Below, piece after piece: positions 44,379 to 53,440 of a stretch of DNA of 64,000 nucleotides; positions within the stretch are counted from its first letter, which is position 1; each line of letters starts with the position of its first letter. The translations under genes and the position numbers were made by a program. This DNA comes from Loigolactobacillus coryniformis subsp. coryniformis KCTC 3167 = DSM 20001 (GTDB lineage: Bacteria; Bacillota; Bacilli; Lactobacillales; Lactobacillaceae): contig NZ_CP017713.1 of NCBI RefSeq assembly GCF_002706425.1, positions 2,418,001-2,482,000 of the forward strand, given 5' to 3'. The notes beneath the pieces are model-generated. The model was not told where the DNA came from. It was given only the letters and a program-made list of their open reading frames with translations, and ran no database searches.

Positions 44379-45887
44379 TTAAGTAAACCACACTTCAAAA
44401 CCATGCGGCAAAAAAACACTGTATTGTTCGCCGCGGCAATGAATGCGAATCGGTCCTGATTTTGGTAACGCCGCAACCCGCTGGACCGCACGGCCAAACG
44501 GGGCAAAGCTGGCATAATGCGTGTAACCAGTCGCGCTAAATAGGCGCACGATCTCGTCCCGCGCCAATAACGTCGTCAATTCCAGATCATGATCGATCAC
44601 CGCGTGCTGTGGCGCCCGCAAAACTAACTGCTGGAACTCCGCCAACGCCGCCGGACCCTCATTGGTAACAGCTGTCACCGCCGCCATTGCCGGATTATCC
44701 GCCGCCGTCAGCACCGGCGTAACTTTTTCCTGAGCCACGTACGTTACCGGACCAATCGTAGTCGCTTCCAGCAGATCAGCCATATTTTCCACGTCGATCC
44801 GATCAAATGGCGCATGCCGCGGCACCGCATCCGGCACTTTTAGCGTCGAATAATGCTGCAGCAACTCATCCAATTCACCAGTTAACTCCTTGATATCCAA
44901 CGTTTGTCGGCGGACGTGCTCAAATTCTTGGCTCAGCAACTTGATCGCATTTAAAATCGTTTGAAATAACAAATAAATCGAATCCAAACTACTATCGATT
45001 GCCTGACTACTGGCGGTAAAACTCAACGCCATTTGCTTTAATTGCCGCTGCACGTATGCTTTAGTACGGTTAAACCGTTGCAGCAGCCCAGCTTGATCGC
45101 CGACTGCATTGGCCGTATCCAGATCATCACTACCTTGTTGCGACCGCGCCACCTGCGCCGCAAAATCACGCAAGTTAGCTAATCCTTTGATATACGACGC
45201 TTGCTGCAACAATTGCCGATAAGCCGGCACCGCCTTTTGCTGGAGCATCTGCTGCAACTGTTCCGCCGCTACACCCCCATGGTTGAAAGCCAGATCATTG
45301 GCCAATTCATCCAGATCTTCATCTAACTTGTGCATGCCCTTCATGACGTCCTCGTAAGCCGCCAACATGTTGGCAAAATCATTATACAGTTGCGTCGTGG
45401 CCGCGCTGTTTGGTTCCTGCGCTAATTTACGAACTAAAGCGCAAAACTCATTGATCCGCAGCGTATTGGCCGTGACGGTGCTTTCCGCGTCGACCACCTT
45501 TTGCATCATCCGTAAATATTCGATGCCACTGCTGGTGATCCGGTAGATCGCCGTTTGCTGGATCAGCGACTTGCCGCTTTCCGTGTGCCGCCGCACCTTG
45601 CGCGTATTGGCCTCCACCAGCCCAGCCTGCTCCGTCAGTACATTAAGTACCTTACGCAAAACCTCATCGGAAATCGGCGCCTCATCATTGTCAGTGTCCA
45701 AATAATCGTTATTGTATTTACGCGCCAAAAAATCCAGCGTACTGGGCACGCCACTATTCGGGCTGTCGCGATACAAAATCATCAATAAATTCCAACCCGC
45801 CAGCGGATGATTACGGTTCAAACCTAATTCCGCCGCGAGTAATAATTTTTTCAACGGTTGCGCTAACGTTAGACTGATGGGACTCAC
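44379..45887 (-). CDS. JetA-like (MksF) kleisin subunit of a Wadjet-type system
   Basis: A 502-residue, helix-rich protein. The first ~130 residues resemble paired winged helices (AGWNLLMILYRDS, LRKVLNVLTEQAGLVEANTR, IYRITSSGIEYLRMMQKVVD), then long helical segments (~150-370, including QRQLKAQM-like KRQ runs) typical of kleisins, and a C-terminal domain (~390-502). It would bridge the two JetC heads and bind JetB. Start is GTG at 45887; TATACT on the minus strand (45921-45916) is a plausible -10, so it starts the operon. The four genes are richer in G+C than their neighbours by eye. Confidence 0.7.
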   Translation of the reverse strand: MSPISLTLAQPLKKLLLAAELGLNRNHPLAGWNLLMILYRDSPNSGVPSTLDFLARKYNNDYLDTDNDEAPISDEVLRKVLNVLTEQAGLVEANTRKVRRHTESGKSLIQQTAIYRITSSGIEYLRMMQKVVDAESTVTANTLRINEFCALVRKLAQEPNSAATTQLYNDFANMLAAYEDVMKGMHKLDEDLDELANDLAFNHGGVAAEQLQQMLQQKAVPAYRQLLQQASYIKGLANLRDFAAQVARSQQGSDDLDTANAVGDQAGLLQRFNRTKAYVQRQLKQMALSFTASSQAIDSSLDSIYLLFQTILNAIKLLSQEFEHVRRQTLDIKELTGELDELLQHYSTLKVPDAVPRHAPFDRIDVENMADLLEATTIGPVTYVAQEKVTPVLTAADNPAMAAVTAVTNEGPAALAEFQQLVLRAPQHAVIDHDLELTTLLARDEIVRLFSATGYTHYASFAPFGRAVQRVAALPKSGPIRIHCRGEQYSVFLPHGFEVWFT

Positions 45888-46111
45888 CTACTTTTTGGGG
45901 ATAAATTACTTTTAGTATACGAGATGCGGGGTGGATTTGCTAGGGTGAGTGCAGTAGTTAAGCTGGATTTTATTAACGAGCAGGATTTAAAAAATGAATA
46001 AGCATAAATTCATGCTGATTTCTTCTTAGCTAACTGATTCAAATTTTTACTGATTATATCGATCAATATACCAAGAACTTCACTTTTTTCTGCTATTTTC
46101 CATTTAAAAGA

Positions 46112-46315
46112 CTAACCTTCATTACCTTGCTTACCGATTTTATCACAATCTACATTAAAAATTGCTTTGGTCGTCAGACGTTCTAAATCTTATAATTGAT
46201 GTAAATAAACATGATAACATCGACTGGGAGTCTCCATTACAAATACATCAATTTCTATAAACTCACCCAATGTTGTCAAATATTTTCTTAATCCTTCATA
46301 ACTAAAGCTATGCAT
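46112..46315 (-). pseudogene. Nonsense-bearing paralogue of the orphan small protein
   Basis: MHSFSYEGLRKYLTTLGEF, IEIDVFVMETPSRCYHVYLH, QL, stop (TAA, 46190-46192), DLERLTTKAIFNVDCDKIG. The sequence aligns without gaps to the intact gene at 32636-32830, with Q replaced by TAA (a CAA to TAA transition would do). GAGGAGG lies 6 nt before the ATG, so translation signals are still good. The tail extends to KQGNEG. It lies between the jet operon promoter and an IS. Confidence 0.75.
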
Positions 46316-46458
46316 TTTAATTCCTCCTCGTATTATCAGGTACTGTCAAACGTACCTCGTTTTTGTTATTAATTTCCGAATATTAAAAAACACCCGAACG
46401 TCTTTTTCTGGTATTCTTGGTGTGCGAACAACAAGAAAATCCAGAAAGAAGGATTCGA

Positions 46459-47889
46459 GTGCATACACCATTAATAGCCTATTTAGTTCTAATAATCAAG
46501 CTCCAAAGACAAATTATTTTGATCCTTTTAGCTCAGTTGGCTGAGATCTTTGATCATTCACGGCTGCCAAGCGCTGATAAACCGGTATTCAAGCGTTTTA
46601 ACCAATTTCAGGTCGATGAGAAAGTCCCACTACTTCAAGCTGATATCGGTTCTGAAGCCCTCGACTACCAGCAGTTGATCGCTGAGTCGCTTGAAAAGAA
46701 CGGTAAGCCGATACTGCCAGTCAGGCGGCGTAAACCAATCAGCTTTGCGGCGCAAGACTGTCCGCGGTGCTCGGCACCACAGGACTATCTTTACGCCAAT
46801 AACGGTGCTGGCGGTCAGCTACGGTGCAAGGTCTGTCAGTTCAAGTTTCAAGATGGTCACGCCGAGAAGAATAAGACGGTCGCTTTACGTTGTCCTTATT
46901 GCCAGAATCGCCTGAGTATTCACAACCGTCGGACCAAGTTCGACGTCTGGTGTTGTTACAACGATAAGTGCGCATTTCGCCTTGGTGCGATCGCCGCAAT
47001 GTCACCGGCTGAAGTCGCTGACTTCAACGTCCATCCAACTGCCCACAAGGTGCGCTACACTTGGCGAACCTACAACTTTGAACTTAAAGGCATTGCGCCA
47101 GAATCGCCGATCCAAGCACCGGTAGACCTCGATCGGATTCAAGCCAGCCCTGAAGTGCTGGGCTTGGTGCTGACCTATCACATCAACTATGGTCTGTCAG
47201 CGCGGCGAACCGCGGCGATCATGTACGATATTCATGGCGTTAAAATCTCACACCAGACCATCCATAACTACGAAATGGCGGTAGCCGCTGTTGTCCGGCC
47301 TTTCTGGGCGAATTATCCTTACGCACTGTCCGATCAGATTGTTGGTGACGAGACTTACGTGCGCGTGAAAGGCAAGTGGCACTATATCTTCTACTTCTAC
47401 GACGCCAAGTGTAAGCTCATTCTCGCCGACTACGTGACCCCTAATCGCACAACCGAATCAGCGGTCATTGCGATCAACCAAGTCCTCCAAAAGATGCCTC
47501 AGATCCCTGAGAAGCTTAACTTCGTCGTTGACGCGAATCCGATCTACCAAGTTGCCCAGATCTATTTTGCACAACAGGGCATCAAGTTTGGCATTCACCA
47601 GGTTGTTGGTCTTGAAAACAAAGATGAGATCAGTCGTGAGTACCGCTTCTTAAAGCAAACCATTGAGCGCTTGAATCGTTCCTACAAAGAAAATTATCGT
47701 TCCAGTACCGGCTTTGGCTCTGCCACAGGTTCAGCGAGTTACACGGCACTTTATTCAGCGGCCTATAACTTCTTGCGGCCTCATGAAGCACTGCATTACC
47801 GCATTCCTGTTGAGTTACCACAACTCAAACCGTTTGAACGAATGCCGGACAAATGGCTGGCGCTAATTGAACTGGCGCAGTCTCAATGA
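46459..47889 (+). CDS. DDE transposase with N-terminal zinc ribbons, IS6/IS240-like core
   Basis: A 476-residue protein. Two CxxC pairs (CPRCSAPQ, RCKVCQF, then CPYCQNRLS, WCCYNDKC) form zinc ribbons in the first ~175 residues; a helix-turn-helix (YGLSARRTAAIMYDIHGVKI, then SHQTIHNY) follows, then the DDE_Tnp_IS240-like core QIVGDETYVRVKGKWHYIFY (Asp), LNFVVDANPIYQVAQ (Asp) and FLKQTIERLNRSYKENY (Glu). The start is GTG at 46459 with AGAAGGA upstream; the frame is open earlier. The limits of the IS could not be defined; the 5' side has AAACACCCGAACG at 46388. Possibly active. Confidence 0.85.
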   Translation: MHTPLIAYLVLIIKLQRQIILILLAQLAEIFDHSRLPSADKPVFKRFNQFQVDEKVPLLQADIGSEALDYQQLIAESLEKNGKPILPVRRRKPISFAAQDCPRCSAPQDYLYANNGAGGQLRCKVCQFKFQDGHAEKNKTVALRCPYCQNRLSIHNRRTKFDVWCCYNDKCAFRLGAIAAMSPAEVADFNVHPTAHKVRYTWRTYNFELKGIAPESPIQAPVDLDRIQASPEVLGLVLTYHINYGLSARRTAAIMYDIHGVKISHQTIHNYEMAVAAVVRPFWANYPYALSDQIVGDETYVRVKGKWHYIFYFYDAKCKLILADYVTPNRTTESAVIAINQVLQKMPQIPEKLNFVVDANPIYQVAQIYFAQQGIKFGIHQVVGLENKDEISREYRFLKQTIERLNRSYKENYRSSTGFGSATGSASYTALYSAAYNFLRPHEALHYRIPVELPQLKPFERMPDKWLALIELAQSQ

Positions 47890-48125
47890 CCAACAGCAGC
47901 CTAGATATTCTGAAAAATCAGACTAACTAAGGCTTAATTTGTGTACCCTAGAACACATAAAATAGGCAAGATCCAGTGAGAAGCAACACCTGAATTAAGT
48001 TCGATTCATCCGTGAACGGTGATTCCATATATTAATCGTCATCCCCCCTTGAACATCCGGTTTTGAACTTGGGTTTCATGGAACTTTAGACGTTACCTAT
48101 TATCGCTTTTTCTAACAGTGAAATA

Positions 48126-48821
48126 TTATGCGTGCATCACTGGCATTAAGTTACTAATTCCATAATGCCGTAATCCCTTAAACATATGTTGATCAAAAAA
48201 GCCAATGAATGTTCCTTGGAAAAACAAACAAATCAAGGTGCCGATATTGACTGCATACAATTGTTTTGCAGTCAAAAAAGTAACTAGCATGATCAACACG
48301 GGTGGAATATAATGTACCATCTGGGCGATCGTGGCATTGCCTTTTAAATAGCGAAAACGCAATATCTGCATAAAGTCATCATTAGGGTGTAGTACAATAT
48401 TAGCCCGCTGATAAATTGAAGTAGCCAATGCAACACATAAAATACCAAAGATATCAATAGCAATACGCACTAACAATGGTAATTGGTTGATGCCCAAATG
48501 AATGATAATTTGTGTAAATAATTGGATCAGATAACTAAATGGCGTAATGAAAAGTAAATTACCGCAAAAACGATGCCATGAAAGTTGTCTAGTTAAGATC
48601 ATATTCGCTATTGCCACTAATACACCGCATATAAATAGTGTTGTACGTAAACTTAATGGCCAAATATGATACAGATTAACTGCTGAAGCGGTCCAAACTG
48701 CACTACCTAAATTAGTTGCGATCGTTAATGAATGACCAGTAGCGTTAATCAATAATGATAAACCCAAATAGCCCCAGCGTTTACCTAAGTCGTGTGTTTG
48801 AATTCTATTAATAGTGTTCAT
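48126..48821 (-). CDS. YczE/YitT-like integral membrane protein
   Basis: About 231 residues with five to six hydrophobic segments (LGLSLLINATGHSLTIATNL, TTLFICGVLVAIANMI, FSYLIQLFTQIIIHLGI, IAIDIFGILCVALATS, HYIPPVLIMLVTFLT, NIGTLICLFFQGTFIGFF), in the pattern of the YczE/YitT membrane family of unknown function. The ATG at 48821 is unusually close to GAGGAG; a start a few codons up (TTG at 48839) is possible. It follows rhaD after 59 nt and a modest terminator, so it may be part of or beyond the rha operon. Role, perhaps uptake of a sugar or regulation, is not shown. Confidence 0.65.
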   Translation of the reverse strand: MNTINRIQTHDLGKRWGYLGLSLLINATGHSLTIATNLGSAVWTASAVNLYHIWPLSLRTTLFICGVLVAIANMILTRQLSWHRFCGNLLFITPFSYLIQLFTQIIIHLGINQLPLLVRIAIDIFGILCVALATSIYQRANIVLHPNDDFMQILRFRYLKGNATIAQMVHYIPPVLIMLVTFLTAKQLYAVNIGTLICLFFQGTFIGFFDQHMFKGLRHYGISNLMPVMHA

Positions 48822-48835
48822 CTCCTCAATAAATA

Positions 48836-48868
48836 GCAAAACGAACCACCTTATGAAAGATGATTCGT
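48836..48868 (-). terminator. Moderate terminator between rhaD and the membrane protein gene
   Basis: On the minus strand ACGAATCATCT pairs with AGGTGGTTCGT (with G-U pairs), followed by TTTTGC. The short U run suggests partial termination. Confidence 0.65.
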
Positions 48869-48880
48869 CTTGAAATCCAA

Positions 48881-49729
48881 CTATTTATTTTCTACTAACG
48901 ACTTACCGGTTAAGAAGTCTGGGTTAGGAGTTAAACCGAACCGGTTGGCCAAATCAGCTAAGTCATCATCTGTAATTTCTTGTAAACATTGCCCACCTTG
49001 AGCACGAATTGTTGTATAAATCAATGCGGCTTTTTCAATAGTTTCGATCAAGCCATAGGTTTCATCCATCGAATCACCAGCACCAAAAACACCGTGATGT
49101 GGCCATAATACGGCACGAAAATCCTTCATCTTTTCAGCAGTAGCCTCGCCGATATCATTGGTCCCCGGAGTCATATAAGGAATAACCCCAAGTCCTTCAG
49201 GGAAAACAACTACTGATTCAGCTTGCATTTTCCACAAAATACGACTGAATGTTTTTTCATCCAATGGTAGTGTAAAACTCATAGCAATCAAATTAGTTGG
49301 GTGGCAATGCATAACTACACGTTGATTACTATCTTTATGCAAACGATTGATATGGGTCATTAAATGTGAAGGAAATTCACTTGTTGGCTGTGCGCCATCA
49401 TTATACCCCCAGAGAATGTCAGCACTATGTCCATCCGCTGCAATCTGAACTAGACCAGTCTCAGCTTCAGGGTTGTCAATAACGTTTTTAAAGTAGCGCC
49501 CTGTACCTGTAACTAAGAAGTACACACCTGCTAGTTCGCTAGCATCAAAATCAATTGGTACGTTCCGTAACACTTTATTCGTATCTGCATATTGGCTAAC
49601 TTCTTCTTTAGTCAAGCGATAGCTAACATTTCCACCATTACGTTCGTCCCAGCCATGAGTATACAATCCATGTGTAATTTTACACATTTCTTCTACATAT
49701 GGTGAATCAATAAATTTTTGTTGTGACAC
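48881..49729 (-). CDS. rhaD: Rhamnulose-1-phosphate aldolase
   Basis: A 282-residue class II aldolase (zinc) splitting L-rhamnulose-1-phosphate into dihydroxyacetone phosphate and L-lactaldehyde. Motifs: [15 protein letters not shown] near the N-terminus, MTHINRLHK and [15 protein letters not shown] (zinc His residues ~140-150), and [16 protein letters not shown] (later zinc His). ATG at 49729. Downstream of rhaA by 30 nt in the minus-strand operon rhaB-rhaM-rhaA-rhaD. Full length compared with the ~275-residue family. Confidence 0.93.
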   Translation of the reverse strand: MSQQKFIDSPYVEEMCKITHGLYTHGWDERNGGNVSYRLTKEEVSQYADTNKVLRNVPIDFDASELAGVYFLVTGTGRYFKNVIDNPEAETGLVQIAADGHSADILWGYNDGAQPTSEFPSHLMTHINRLHKDSNQRVVMHCHPTNLIAMSFTLPLDEKTFSRILWKMQAESVVVFPEGLGVIPYMTPGTNDIGEATAEKMKDFRAVLWPHHGVFGAGDSMDETYGLIETIEKAALIYTTIRAQGGQCLQEITDDDLADLANRFGLTPNPDFLTGKSLVENK

Positions 49730-49759
49730 GATCGATGATCCCCTTTTCTCTATGTTTAA

Positions 49760-51037
49760 TTAGTTGCGCTTCATTTGTACGTCTTTTTCATATTGCTGAA
49801 TATTCTTCATCCAGTCTGTACCAACTGGCGTGCCATGATCTTGACAGAATTTATCCCAAACAGCACCAAATGGCATACTCTTAAGCTCTTCTGTTTCAAT
49901 TAGGCGTGTAGTGAAGTCAGCGTCATATTCTGCTTGTTTCAACTGTTCAATTGGTTCGAGCATTGCTTGCAGTAAGGATTTTTGTGTAGCCCGCGCACCA
50001 ACGACCCAAGCAGCAACCCGGTTGATAGTTGCATCGAAGAAATCTAGTCCTAAATGTGTCCGTTCCAAATAATTATCCCGTACCAACGAGCGTGTGATGC
50101 GGACTAATGCTTCATCCATGATCACTGTATGATCAGAATCCCAACGTACAGGCCGGGAAACGTGCATGAATAAATCTTTCTTAGTGAATGGGAAGTAGGA
50201 AGCAAATTTGTCCGAAACATCTTCAGTTGGATGGAAATGTCCGGCATCGATCGTCCATAAATGACCCCGTGAAACGGCATAGTTTTCATAAAACAAATGT
50301 GACCCTACAGTGTAAGATTCGATCCCAGGGGCACCGAATAATTTACCTTCAAAGGCATCTTGGGTATTTTTTTCATCATATGGTTTAGCTTCAATTTCAT
50401 CCAAAGCAGCTAATAAACGTTCACGTGGTGTCCGCTTATCGATCGGGTTATCTTTAAAACCATCTGGGATCCAGAAATTGTTGTAGCAGGTTTGACCTAA
50501 TTTTTCACCAATATAATTAGAAACTTCACGCGTTAATTTGCCGTGTTCGATCCAGTAATCACGAATTGCTTTATCTGGTGAAGCCACAGTCATATTATCT
50601 TTAACTTTCGGATGTGAGAAGAAAGTCCCGTTGTTGTCTAAACCAATGCCTTCCTTCTTCGCCCAATCGATCCAGTAATCAAAATCTTCTGGACGAATAT
50701 CATTGAAATCTTTTTTCTTACCGTCTTTTGCAACCGCATAGATCATATGCAAAGCGACTCTATGTTTCCCAGGAATCAAACTTAATGCTTCATGCAAATC
50801 AGAAGTCAATTCATCTGGTGTCCGTGCAACGCCAGGATAGTTCCCAGTGACTGCGATCCCACCAGTTAATTCAGCTTCTGGATTCAAGAAGCCATGAATA
50901 TCGTCGCCTTGCCAGCAATGTAACGATAATGGTACTTGTTCTAAGCGTTTCATTGCTGCGTCAGTATCAACACCAAGTTCTGCGTAACGTTCCTTTGCAA
51001 CTTCATATGCTTTATCGATTGTTTCTGCTTTAACCAT
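49760..51037 (-). CDS. rhaA: L-rhamnose isomerase
   Basis: A 425-residue Mn-dependent TIM-barrel isomerase converting L-rhamnose to L-rhamnulose. Typical are SLHCWQGDDIHGFLN (~34-48), AVTGNYPGVARTPDELTSDL, HKVALHMIYAVAKDGK-like MIYAVAKDGK, TIDAGHFHPTEDVSDKFASY and WDSDHTVIMDE, which hold the metal ligands. The frame extends six codons upstream, but GAGGAGT precedes the ATG at 51037 properly. Between rhaM and rhaD. Complete and typical in size. Confidence 0.95.
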   Translation of the reverse strand: MVKAETIDKAYEVAKERYAELGVDTDAAMKRLEQVPLSLHCWQGDDIHGFLNPEAELTGGIAVTGNYPGVARTPDELTSDLHEALSLIPGKHRVALHMIYAVAKDGKKKDFNDIRPEDFDYWIDWAKKEGIGLDNNGTFFSHPKVKDNMTVASPDKAIRDYWIEHGKLTREVSNYIGEKLGQTCYNNFWIPDGFKDNPIDKRTPRERLLAALDEIEAKPYDEKNTQDAFEGKLFGAPGIESYTVGSHLFYENYAVSRGHLWTIDAGHFHPTEDVSDKFASYFPFTKKDLFMHVSRPVRWDSDHTVIMDEALVRITRSLVRDNYLERTHLGLDFFDATINRVAAWVVGARATQKSLLQAMLEPIEQLKQAEYDADFTTRLIETEELKSMPFGAVWDKFCQDHGTPVGTDWMKNIQQYEKDVQMKRN

Positions 51038-51111
51038 ATCTAAAACACTCCTCATAATATGTTTTTATTTTAAAATTTATTACCCGATTAAACTCAGTAA
51101 TGACTGATTGT

Positions 51112-51426
51112 TCAATCTAAATGAAATACTTCCTCAAGGTCGTCTGCCACCGGACTTTCATCCGGGTTAGTTTTCATAATTGGCTCCATATAATGCCACC
51201 ATTTTTTACAAATATCGGTTTCAGCAATGGCGTTATACGTCGCAACATCAGGTACTTCAAGATACGCTAAAGTCTGACCATTAGCTCGATTAAGATAGAT
51301 CGAATAATTAGTGGCTCCATGATCTTTCAATGCTTTTTGCATTTCTGGCCAAATTTCCGCATGGCGCTTAGCGTACTTGTCATAGGAATCTGGGTTGATA
51401 TACATTACTTGAGCGATCCGTTTCAT
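51112..51426 (-). CDS. rhaM: L-rhamnose mutarotase
   Basis: A 104-residue protein with the RhaM fold: MKRIAQVMYINPDSYDKYAK, RHAEIWPEMQKALKDHG with its catalytic His, and KWWHYMEPIMKTNPDE near the C-terminus. It interconverts alpha and beta anomers of L-rhamnose, feeding RhaA. Start at 51426 with AAAGGAATGGCAATCA upstream, matching the standard length of 104; an upstream in-frame ATG would add 12 residues not seen in the family. Lies between rhaB and rhaA. Confidence 0.94.
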   Translation of the reverse strand: MKRIAQVMYINPDSYDKYAKRHAEIWPEMQKALKDHGATNYSIYLNRANGQTLAYLEVPDVATYNAIAETDICKKWWHYMEPIMKTNPDESPVADDLEEVFHLD

Positions 51427-51489
51427 TGATTGCCATTCCTTTCTTAAGTAAGCCTTCATCAATTTATTTTTTAAAGATTAGAACCAAAT

Positions 51490-52944
51490 TTATTTAACAC
51501 TAGCTAAGAACGCTTGATATTTAGCTAAAACACCGCTATAGGCATCGTTTTGCGGTGTAAATGTCTTTAGATCAAAAGAATCAGCAATCAAATGACGACC
51601 AGCTACTACATCTTTGACCTCGCCGCTAGTAATCATTTGCACAATGATATTACCAATTGCGGTTGCCTCGCTCGGGCCGGCCACGACGGTTACATCAGCT
51701 AAATCAGCTGTCAGTTGATTCATTAAGGCAACGTTCGACCCACCACCCACAATATTAAGTGTCGTGATCGGACGACCAATAATTACACTAAGTTTATGCA
51801 CGGAATCGGCGTAATACAGCGATAAATTATCGTAGATTGCCCGCGCCAATTCGCCCGGTGTTTTAGGGACAAACTGATTGGTTTCTGCTGCATAAGTCTG
51901 TAATTCTTGGATCATATTATCCGGATTTTGGAAACGTAAGTCATTGACATCGATAAAGAGCTTAAACGAAGTCTCTTTTTCGGCAAGCGCTGCCAATTCA
52001 GCAAATGAGTATTGATCATTTAATTCTTCCTTGACCTTTTGGATGATCCATAATCCCATAATATTTTTCAGGAAACGGTAAGTGCCATAAGCACCCCATT
52101 CATTGGTGTAATTCTCCCGAAAAGCAGCTAAACCGTTTTCTGGTGTATTTAACTCAGCACCAAGTAAGGACCACGTTCCAGAACTTAGAAAGGCCCAATT
52201 ATCACCAAAACCAGGTGTTCCTACGACCGCACTAGCAGTATCATGAGTAGCCGTTGTGATCACATCTGTTTCAGGAATATCATATCGTTTCCGCCATTTA
52301 CGCCGCACACTACCTAATAACGTTCCCGCTTCAACCAGATGTGGGAATTGATCGGCCTCTACACTAACCTCGCTCATCAAGTCTTTATCAAATAAGCCTT
52401 GGCGTAAATTCAACATTTGGGTAGTCGATGCATTGGTTACTTCGGTTACCGCATTACCAGTCAAAATATAGCCTAAATAATCTGGAATCATCATAATTTT
52501 ATCAGTTTCTTCCAGCTTCTCTTTATCTTCAGTGTACAGTTGATATAGCGTATTAAAGTTTTGAAACTGAATACCAGTTTTTTCGTAAATATATTCTTTT
52601 GGTAATGCTGAAGTAAGATTAGTGATTGCAGAATTAGTTCGTGCATCGCGATAGGCGATCGGGTTATGCAATTTATGTCCTTCTTCATCAACTAATACAT
52701 AATCAACAGCCCATGTGTCAATACCTAAATTAACCCGATTAATTCCACGAGCTTTGATTTTTTCTAAACCAGTTAAAATCTCCTGTACAAGATGATCAAT
52801 CTGCCAGCAATCATGGCCATCTTCGGTGGTAAATCCATTTTTAAACCGATGTACTTCTTCTAGTTTTAGTTTACCTTCATTTACAGTTCCAAGAATCAAA
52901 CGTCCACTCGAAGCACCGATATCAACTGCTACATACGTATTCAT
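51490..52944 (-). CDS. rhaB: Rhamnulokinase
   Basis: A 484-residue FGGY-family sugar kinase phosphorylating L-rhamnulose with [23 protein letters not shown] (phosphate-1 loop), [37 protein letters not shown] (adenosine and phosphate-2 region) and [20 protein letters not shown] are family signatures. It is the first gene of the rha operon; the upstream 500 nt contain a cre box and an AT-rich dyad. ATG follows GAGGTGTTAAAGC. Confidence 0.95.
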   Translation of the reverse strand: MNTYVAVDIGASSGRLILGTVNEGKLKLEEVHRFKNGFTTEDGHDCWQIDHLVQEILTGLEKIKARGINRVNLGIDTWAVDYVLVDEEGHKLHNPIAYRDARTNSAITNLTSALPKEYIYEKTGIQFQNFNTLYQLYTEDKEKLEETDKIMMIPDYLGYILTGNAVTEVTNASTTQMLNLRQGLFDKDLMSEVSVEADQFPHLVEAGTLLGSVRRKWRKRYDIPETDVITTATHDTASAVVGTPGFGDNWAFLSSGTWSLLGAELNTPENGLAAFRENYTNEWGAYGTYRFLKNIMGLWIIQKVKEELNDQYSFAELAALAEKETSFKLFIDVNDLRFQNPDNMIQELQTYAAETNQFVPKTPGELARAIYDNLSLYYADSVHKLSVIIGRPITTLNIVGGGSNVALMNQLTADLADVTVVAGPSEATAIGNIIVQMITSGEVKDVVAGRHLIADSFDLKTFTPQNDAYSGVLAKYQAFLASVK

Positions 52945-53161
52945 GCTTTAACACCTCAAACTCTTTTTTTATTCAGTGTATCGCGTTACTCCTGAATCAC
53001 TAACTATTCACTATGCCATGCTAAGGTCCCATCAAAAACTTTTGGATACAGAACTCTGACCAACCGGAATCATTATTCGTATATCACTAAAAAGCAGATT
53101 GACGAGTAATATATAAATTCACTAATTCATATATTCACTATATATGATCATTTCTAATGTG

Positions 53162-53195
53162 AATTAAATATAAAAATCATATTTTATATTTAATT
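53162..53195. promoter_or_regulatory. 34-bp AT-rich dyad upstream of rhaB
   Basis: AATTAAATATAAAA and TTTTATATTTAATT are perfect inverted arms about a 6-nt centre, 220 nt before rhaB. It is a candidate binding site for the AraC-type regulator encoded divergently (now split by IS21), or simply part of a promoter. No other gene-like signal in 52945-53440. Confidence 0.4.
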
Positions 53196-53250
53196 TACAA
53201 CACGTTTTAGTCTTTTAAGATATTGAACTACACTTATGATCACACTTATA

Positions 53251-53264
53251 TTTAACCGCTTACA
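53251..53264 (-). promoter_or_regulatory. Catabolite-responsive element of the rha operon
   Basis: On the minus strand TGTAAGCGGTTAAA matches 13 of 14 positions of the cre consensus TGWAANCGNTNWCA, the best of the cre sites here. It is about 310 nt upstream of rhaB, between the dyad and the IS4 copy. Confidence 0.65.
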
Positions 53265-53440
53265 TTAAGCCGTAACAAGACCAAAACTTTAGAAAGATTG
53301 GAACAGAAACGCATAATACCCTGAAGAATTGATTTCTATACTTAAATGAATTTATGATAAAAGATTAAATTCATTGCAAGTTTAAATCCTTCTGAAAATA
53401 CCACAGTATAACAACATAAATACTACTTTTTTTATAATAA

